Shown here: positions 42,025 through 43,991 of the stretch, in pieces
Position numbering within the stretch: the stretch's first letter is position 1
How the letters are laid out: each line of letters opens with the position of its first letter
Source: Thauera aminoaromatica S2
GTDB lineage: Bacteria > Pseudomonadota > Gammaproteobacteria > Burkholderiales > Rhodocyclaceae
Assembly (NCBI RefSeq): GCF_000310185.1
Contig: NZ_AMXD01000018.1
Coordinates: 1 to 43,991 of the forward strand
Reading direction: 5' to 3'
DNA: 43,991 bases
Notes under the pieces: model-generated
Databases searched by the model: none
Told to the model about the DNA's origin: nothing
What the model saw: the letters and a program-made list of their open reading frames with translations, nothing else
Translations under genes and position numbers: made by a program

Positions 42025-43991
42025 ATGACCGAGTTTCGTGCGCCCGCGGTCGAACTGGCCCGCTTCCGGCTTCGCGTCGTGGTGGCGGCGGTGTTCGTGC
42101 TCGTCTGTTTCGGTCTGCTCGCGGCGCGCTTCCACCACCTGCAGGTCAAGCGCCACGACTACTTCCTCACCCGCGCCGAGGACAACCGCATCGCGTTGCT
42201 GCCGGTGGTGCCGCACCGCGGCACCATCGTCGATCGCAAGGGCGTGGTGCTGGCGCGCAACTACGCCACCTACACGCTCGAGATCACCCCCTCGCAGGTG
42301 CGCGACCTCGACGCCACGCTCGACGAGCTCGCCAGCCTGCTGCCGATCGACGGACGCGACCGCCGCCGTTTCCGCAAGCTCTACGAGGAGAGCCGCAACT
42401 TCGAGAGCGTGCCGCTGCGCAGCCGGCTCACCGACGAGGAGGTCGCACGCGTGGTCTCGCAGCGCTACCGCCTGCCCGGCGTCGACGTGAAGGCCCGCCT
42501 GCTGCGCGACTACCCGCAGGGAACTACCGCATCGCATGTGATCGGCTACATCGGCCGCATCACCGAGCGCGACGTCGAGCGCATCGAGGAGGCCGGCAAC
42601 GCGGCCAACTACCGCGGCAGCCAGCACATGGGCAAGGCCGGCCTGGAGCAGTCCTACGAGCACGAGTTGCACGGCACCACCGGCTTCGAGCAGGTCGAGG
42701 TCAACGCCGGCGGGCGCGCGGTGCGCGCGCTGTCGCACACTCCGGCGACGTCGGGCAACGATCTCGAGCTGACCCTCGACATCGAACTGCAGAAGGTGGC
42801 CGAGAAGGCCTTCGGTGATCGCCGCGGCGCCCTGGTGGCGATCGAGCCCTCGACCGGCGGCGTGCTCGCGCTGGCGTCGATGCCGACCTACGACCCCAAC
42901 CTCTTCGTCGACGGCATCTCGACCCAGGACTGGAAGGCGCTCAACGATTCGCCCGACCACCCGATGCTGCACCGCGCGATCTATTCCACCTATCCGCCCG
43001 GCTCCACCTTCAAACCCTTCATGGCGCTCGCCGGCCTCGAGACCGGCAAGCGCACCGCGCGGCAGGCGATCCACGACGTCGGCTACTTCAACTCCGGCGG
43101 CCACCGTTTCATGGACGACAAGATCGGCGGCCACGGCATGGTGGACCTGCACAAGTCGATCGTGGTGTCGTGCAACACCTATTACTACCAGCTCGCCAAC
43201 GACCTCGGCATCGAGGGCATCGCCGGCTTCATGGCCCCCTTCGGCTTCGGCGAGCGCACCGGCATCGACCTGCCCGGGGAGGCCACCGGCGTGCTGCCCT
43301 CGCCGGAGTGGAAGCGCAAGCGCTTCAAGAAGGCCGAGCAGCAGCGCTGGTTCGGCGGCGAGACGATCTCGGTGGGCATCGGCCAGGGCTACAACGCCTA
43401 CACGCCGCTGCAACTCGCCAACGCGCTCGCCGCGCTGGTCAGCCGGGGCCGTCTGTACCGCCCGCATGTGGTCAAGTACGTGGTCGATTCGCGCACCGGC
43501 GAGCGGCGTGCGGTCGAACCGGAGCCCCTGCGCCAGATTCCGCTGCGGGATGCGCACCTGAGGGCGGTGCTCGACGCGATGGTCGACGTCAACCGCACGG
43601 GCACCGGCAAGCGCGCGTTCAAGGGGGCGCCTTACACGGTCGGCGGCAAGACCGGCACCGCCCAGGTGTTCTCGCTGCGCGGCCAGCGCTACGTCGAGGG
43701 CCGCGTGCGCGAGCGCCTGCGCGACCACTCCTGGTTCGTCGCTTACGCCCCGGCCGAGAATCCGAAGATCGCGCTCGCGGTGCTGGTCGAGAACGGCGGC
43801 TTCGGCGCCCAGTCGGCGGCGCCGATCGCGCGCCAGGTGATCGACTACTACCTGCTCGACCAGCGTGCCGGCGCGCCGGCCGCCGAGGACGAGGAGGGCG
43901 CCGAGAGCGAGGAGGGCGCGGAGGGCGGCGGCGAGGCGTCGCCGGCGACGCCGGCGGTGGAGTCCGCGACGCCGGCGGAGGAGCCGACCGC
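42025..43991 (+). CDS. mrdA: Penicillin-binding protein 2 (MrdA), partial at the window end
   Basis: The ATG at 42025 begins MTEFRAPAVELARFRLR, 12 bases after mreD. About 655 residues are visible with no stop before the edge. There is one N-terminal transmembrane helix (about 18-36) and a dimerisation domain (VPHRGTIVDRKGVVLA), then the transpeptidase domain with Ser327-x-x-Lys330 in YPPGSTFKPF, Ser382-x-Asn384 in SCNTYYY, and Lys542-Thr-Gly in GGKTGTAQ. After about residue 610 the protein continues as an acidic Glu/Ala/Pro-rich tail. It is the elongation-specific transpeptidase of the Rod complex. Confidence 0.95.
   Translation, partial: MTEFRAPAVELARFRLRVVVAAVFVLVCFGLLAARFHHLQVKRHDYFLTRAEDNRIALLPVVPHRGTIVDRKGVVLARNYATYTLEITPSQVRDLDATLDELASLLPIDGRDRRRFRKLYEESRNFESVPLRSRLTDEEVARVVSQRYRLPGVDVKARLLRDYPQGTTASHVIGYIGRITERDVERIEEAGNAANYRGSQHMGKAGLEQSYEHELHGTTGFEQVEVNAGGRAVRALSHTPATSGNDLELTLDIELQKVAEKAFGDRRGALVAIEPSTGGVLALASMPTYDPNLFVDGISTQDWKALNDSPDHPMLHRAIYSTYPPGSTFKPFMALAGLETGKRTARQAIHDVGYFNSGGHRFMDDKIGGHGMVDLHKSIVVSCNTYYYQLANDLGIEGIAGFMAPFGFGERTGIDLPGEATGVLPSPEWKRKRFKKAEQQRWFGGETISVGIGQGYNAYTPLQLANALAALVSRGRLYRPHVVKYVVDSRTGERRAVEPEPLRQIPLRDAHLRAVLDAMVDVNRTGTGKRAFKGAPYTVGGKTGTAQVFSLRGQRYVEGRVRERLRDHSWFVAYAPAENPKIALAVLVENGGFGAQSAAPIARQVIDYYLLDQRAGAPAAEDEEGAESEEGAEGGGEASPATPAVESATPAEEPT

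Overview
The window is GC-rich (roughly two thirds G+C) bacterial chromosome, most likely from Thauera or a close relative in the Rhodocyclales (Betaproteobacteria). The best support is a 4-hydroxybenzoyl-CoA reductase operon (hcrCAB). Its subunit lengths (161, 769, 324 residues) and the Cys122/138/146/155 cluster loop of the beta subunit match what I recall of the Thauera aromatica enzyme. The gidA-gidB-parA-parB-atp order and the mre/mrd cluster also fit. No tRNA, rRNA, CRISPR, IS element or prophage is visible.

Layout. (1) 1-4976, minus: fdhD followed by a three-subunit molybdenum oxidoreductase resembling phenylacetyl-CoA:acceptor oxidoreductase (padBCD); the membrane subunit is cut by the window edge. 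(2) 5225-8175: molybdenum-cofactor genes mocA and xdhC (minus), divergent from a ModE-like regulator fused to a periplasmic-binding-protein-like domain (plus). (3) 8289-12724, plus: mnmG, rsmG, parA, parB. (4) 13006-19922, plus: the complete F1Fo ATP synthase operon atpIBEFHAGDC, ended by an intrinsic terminator. (5) 20055-25787, minus: cobS, cobT, a DUF971 gene, ubiE, a Tim44-like gene and ubiJ. (6) 25908-30176, plus: a MarR regulator and hcrCAB. (7) 30409-32470, plus: phoB-phoR. (8) 32457-39324, minus: gatC, gatA, a lipoprotein gene, gatB, a YafJ-type amidotransferase, a HIT protein and a PilZ-like protein. (9) 39494-43991, plus: mreB, mreC, mreD and mrdA (cut by the window edge).

How it fits together. 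Both molybdenum enzymes would feed anaerobic aromatic catabolism at benzoyl-CoA: the pad enzyme oxidises phenylacetyl-CoA toward phenylglyoxylate, and Hcr removes the phenolic hydroxyl of 4-hydroxybenzoyl-CoA. The window also carries maturation genes for both cofactor chemistries: FdhD for bis-MGD enzymes, and MocA plus XdhC for the sulfurated MCD cofactor of the xanthine-oxidase family to which Hcr belongs.

The most interesting non-gene signal is an 18-nt motif (ATTGGA-N3-CAAACAATT) found in both the xdhC/ModE-like and the cobS/marR-hcr divergent intergenic regions, 19 kb apart, with a weaker third copy just downstream of the ModE-like gene. Together with the divergent pairing of CobS/CobT-type AAA+/VWA proteins with hcr, it suggests a small, possibly undescribed regulatory and maturation network around molybdenum hydroxylases. 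This is an inference and needs testing.
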